Assembly: GCA_965363355.1 (NCBI GenBank)
Contig: CBDTTM010000144.1
Coordinates: 1 to 6,649 of the forward strand
Direction: 5' to 3'
Source: CBDTTM01 sp965363355
GTDB taxonomy: Bacteria; Bacillota; Negativicutes; Selenomonadales; Selenomonadaceae
DNA length: 6,649 nucleotides
The notes below the pieces were generated by a model that worked only from the letters and a program-made list of their open reading frames with translations, did not search any database and was not told the DNA's origin. Made by a program: the position numbers and the translations under genes. Every line of letters begins with the position of its first letter. Positions within the stretch are counted from its first letter, which is position 1. This document shows positions 5,796-6,649 of this stretch, piece by piece.

Positions 5796-6563
5796 TCAGC
5801 GGTAAAACTTTGGCGGAAAGACTGCCGGAAATTGTGCGGTGTAATTTGCCAGTTTTGGATCAAGGGCAATCGCTTTTTGAAAACTCAGTTTGGCATCGCT
5901 GTAATATTTCAAACTGTAAAGAGCCAGGCCTTTTCCCCAATAAGCTTCGGCAGATTGCGCATTTAAGGCGATGACACGGTCAAAATCGGCAGAGGCATGC
6001 TGATAGTCTCTTAAGTCGGCATAAATCCAGCCGCGGCAAAGATAGCTTTGTGGATTTTGCGGTGCAATTTCGGTCAACTTGTTGCTATCGGAGAGTGCTT
6101 TTGCCAAAAAACCTAGTTCACGGTAGAGATTGCTGCGGCCAAAGTATGTATCAAATCCATTTGCATCTAGTTCAACCGCTTTGTCGTAGTCCATTAGAGC
6201 CGCGTCGTATTGTTTGAGCTGTGAACGGGCATAGGCTCTTGTCGTGTAAGCCAGGGGATTGGTTTGATCGAGCTCGATGGCTTTGTTCTCATCTTGGAGG
6301 GCGGCACCATACCAGCCGAGTACAGCGTAGGCGAGGCCTCGGTTGGCATAGCTTACGGCTTGATTAGGGGCAAGTTCGATGGATTTACTGAAATGAACGA
6401 TGCTGGCTTCATAATTTTTTTGGACATTGCAGAGTTCGTAGCCGGTATTGAATTCTTCTTCGGCTTCATTGCTGCTTTCTGAGGCAAAGGCTGTATTTAG
6501 CGGTGTAATCGAAAGGCAGATGAAAAGGAAGTATATTTGAATGAGTTGTTTGGTTTTATACAT
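5796..6563 (-). CDS. Exported tetratricopeptide-repeat (TPR) protein
   Basis: 255 residues from the ATG at 6563. This start is preferred over ATG 6599 because a purine-rich ribosome site (AAGAGGG, minus strand 6570-6576) lies 6 nt before it and the signal peptide then begins properly. Residues 1-28 form a Sec signal peptide: MYKTKQ basic end, a hydrophobic core about 7-22, and AFA-SES as the likely signal peptidase I site. No lipobox is seen. Six 34-residue TPR units follow with clean spacing (about 35-68, 69-102, 103-136, 137-170, 171-204, 205-238). Each shows the A/G-Y...G/A-x-A...Y-x-x-A...F/Y-x-K-A-I-x-L-x-P pattern. A short tail ends FPPKFYR. TPR arrays are protein-binding scaffolds, so this is probably a periplasmic or cell-envelope adaptor. 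The partner is unknown, and no enzyme domain is present. It converges on the flagellin-family gene, and nothing in the sequence shows a functional link. Confidence 0.88.
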   Translation of the reverse strand: MYKTKQLIQIYFLFICLSITPLNTAFASESSNEAEEEFNTGYELCNVQKNYEASIVHFSKSIELAPNQAVSYANRGLAYAVLGWYGAALQDENKAIELDQTNPLAYTTRAYARSQLKQYDAALMDYDKAVELDANGFDTYFGRSNLYRELGFLAKALSDSNKLTEIAPQNPQSYLCRGWIYADLRDYQHASADFDRVIALNAQSAEAYWGKGLALYSLKYYSDAKLSFQKAIALDPKLANYTAQFPAVFPPKFYR

Positions 6564-6626
6564 AGATAACCCTCTTCCTTCTGTGGTTTTTACATCCATG
6601 TTATTGTTAGGACTTCTCGCCTACTT

Positions 6627-6644
6627 AATATACAATATATTATA
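6627..6644 (-). promoter_or_regulatory. AT-rich -10 candidates for the TPR gene, promoter cut by window edge
   Basis: The minus strand carries TATAAT at 6639-6644 and TATATT at 6627-6632, about 65-80 nt upstream of ATG 6563. For either box the -35 would fall wholly or partly beyond the right edge, so the promoter cannot be confirmed. The local sequence is nearly all A and T, which makes chance matches likely. Confidence 0.35.
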
Positions 6645-6649
6645 TATCA

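Noticed and set aside
6564..6599. Upstream ATG 6599 as the start of the TPR protein
   Set aside because: It would put 12 polar residues before the signal peptide and has no ribosome site, whereas ATG 6563 has AAGAGGG at the right distance.

Overview
The window is 6.6 kb of chromosome-like sequence, roughly 43-45% GC by eye. It suggests a motile, anaerobic-type low-to-mid-GC Firmicute. A Negativicutes relative (Selenomonas/Anaerovibrio type) is my best guess, from ATP-dependent PEP carboxykinase, an E. coli-length adenylosuccinate lyase, strong AAGGAGG-type ribosome sites and a flagellin-family gene. That placement is inference. I see no mobile element, tRNA, rRNA or CRISPR array.

Layout. Bases 1-727 hold the 3' part of pckA (+), whose beginning lies outside the window. 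It converges on purB (794-2152, -), and a symmetric 13-bp hairpin flanked by A and T runs (748-779) can end both transcripts. A purB promoter (-10 TATAAT) and a separate plus-strand promoter (TTGTTT-16-TATAAT) lie back to back in the 2152-2401 divergent gap. The plus-strand promoter drives a small ArsC/Spx-family thioredoxin-fold gene (2401-2754). An RluA-family pseudouridine synthase gene (2822-3721) follows and is probably co-transcribed. A strong terminator (3756-3798) closes that unit.

Directly after the terminator is a new sigma-A-like promoter (3803-3832). A leader of about 200 nt follows, containing a tiny cysteine-rich ORF (3882-3986, tentative). Next is the most interesting gene, a 535-residue flagellin-family protein (4048-5655). 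It has recognisable but divergent N- and C-terminal flagellin domains. They enclose a glycine-rich middle region predicted to be a beta-solenoid, with three clear copies of a ~29-30 residue GAGIG repeat. A terminator (5689-5728) follows it. The last gene (5796-6563, -) encodes an exported six-TPR protein; its promoter lies at or beyond the right edge.

The left half is housekeeping: gluconeogenesis/anaplerosis, purine synthesis, redox and RNA modification. The right half is surface-related: a lone flagellin paralogue away from other flagellar genes, and a secreted TPR protein on the opposite strand. Nothing in the sequence ties all these genes into one pathway. The strongest candidate for something under-described is the flagellin with a beta-solenoid insert and its unusual leader.
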